From an uncultured Capnocytophaga sp. (GTDB lineage Bacteria > Bacteroidota > Bacteroidia > Flavobacteriales > Flavobacteriaceae), in contig NZ_CALHGG010000087.1 in the NCBI RefSeq assembly GCF_938029845.1, positions 1-22,637 on the forward strand: a DNA stretch of 22,637 bases, given 5' to 3'. The notes under the pieces were generated by a model, which made no database searches, was not told where the DNA came from, and saw only the letters and a program-made list of their open reading frames with translations. Made by a program: the position numbers and the translations under genes. This document shows, piece after piece, positions 22,535 through 22,637 of the stretch (position 1 is its first letter; every line of letters starts with the position of its first letter).

Positions 22535-22545
22535 TCCCATTCATC

Positions 22546-22570
22546 AAGGCGCAATTTATTGCGTCTTTAC
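22546..22570. repeat. Short palindromic repeat after the last gene
   Basis: CGCAAT-TT-ATTGCG forms the core (22550-22563), extended by AAGG on one side and TCTT on the other with one G-U pair in RNA. It starts 11 bases after the stop at 22534 and could act as a terminator. It is the same family as the repeats at 10579 and 22615. Confidence 0.7.
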
Positions 22571-22614
22571 GGAAGACTGTGCTTTTGGGTAATTGTCTTA
22601 GCCAGCGCATGTGT

Positions 22615-22637
22615 AGAGACGCAATTTATTGCGTCTT
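22615..22637. repeat. Short palindromic repeat at the window edge
   Basis: AGACGCAAT-TT-ATTGCGTCT is a perfect palindrome (22617-22636) preceded by TAG, cut by the window end one base later. It lies about 70 bases after the previous copy and has the same core. Confidence 0.75.

Overview
The window looks like chromosomal DNA of a Flavobacteriia-type Bacteroidota, possibly Capnocytophaga (the genus is a guess from overall feel). The evidence is a perfect Bacteroidota -7 promoter box (TAnnTTTG) ahead of several genes, few recognisable Shine-Dalgarno sites, a TonB-dependent receptor with an N-terminal carboxypeptidase-regulatory-like domain, several lipoproteins, and tgt next to an LptF/LptG permease.

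Bases 1-7660, minus strand. Reading leftwards from 7660 there are riboflavin synthase, a small outer-membrane-type protein, a DUF695/RraB-like protein, two near-duplicate lipoproteins separated by a leftover gene end, and a DUF445 membrane protein. Next come tgt with its own promoter, an LptF/LptG-family permease, and the 5' part of a small lipoprotein gene cut by the window edge. The two lipoprotein genes share 538 identical bases with diverged sequence on both sides, which suggests duplication followed by gene conversion.

Bases 7677-14899. pdxA (vitamin B6) is divergent from riboflavin synthase and is followed by an AAE-type transporter. map and a methyltransferase form a minus-strand pair that overlaps by one base. 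Divergent from map is a siderophore-type TonB-dependent receptor with operator-like palindromes in front of it and a strong terminator behind it.

Bases 14934-21498 hold the most interesting part, an AT-rich restriction-modification island. Its first gene fuses a PD-(D/E)xK nuclease domain to an N6-adenine methylase. The second encodes an unusual DGQHR/ParB-like protein with a C-terminal nucleoside-deoxyribosyltransferase/TIR-like domain. The third is a two-domain specificity subunit (HsdS). A silent half-hsdS lies tail-to-tail with it, and the two are bounded by a perfect 42-bp inverted repeat (19538-19579 and 20806-20847). A serine recombinase gene follows immediately. Inversion would swap the second target-recognition domain in frame, so this is a phase-variable, HsdR-less (BcgI-like or type-I-like) system carrying an extra putative effector. 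The recombinase has host-like base composition, unlike the R-M genes.

Bases 21499-22637. A promoter is followed by a 5' leader whose ends can pair in a 13-bp stem (a candidate structured RNA), then by an unrecognised, low-complexity 271-residue protein. Short palindromic repeats of one family occur twice here and once at 10579.
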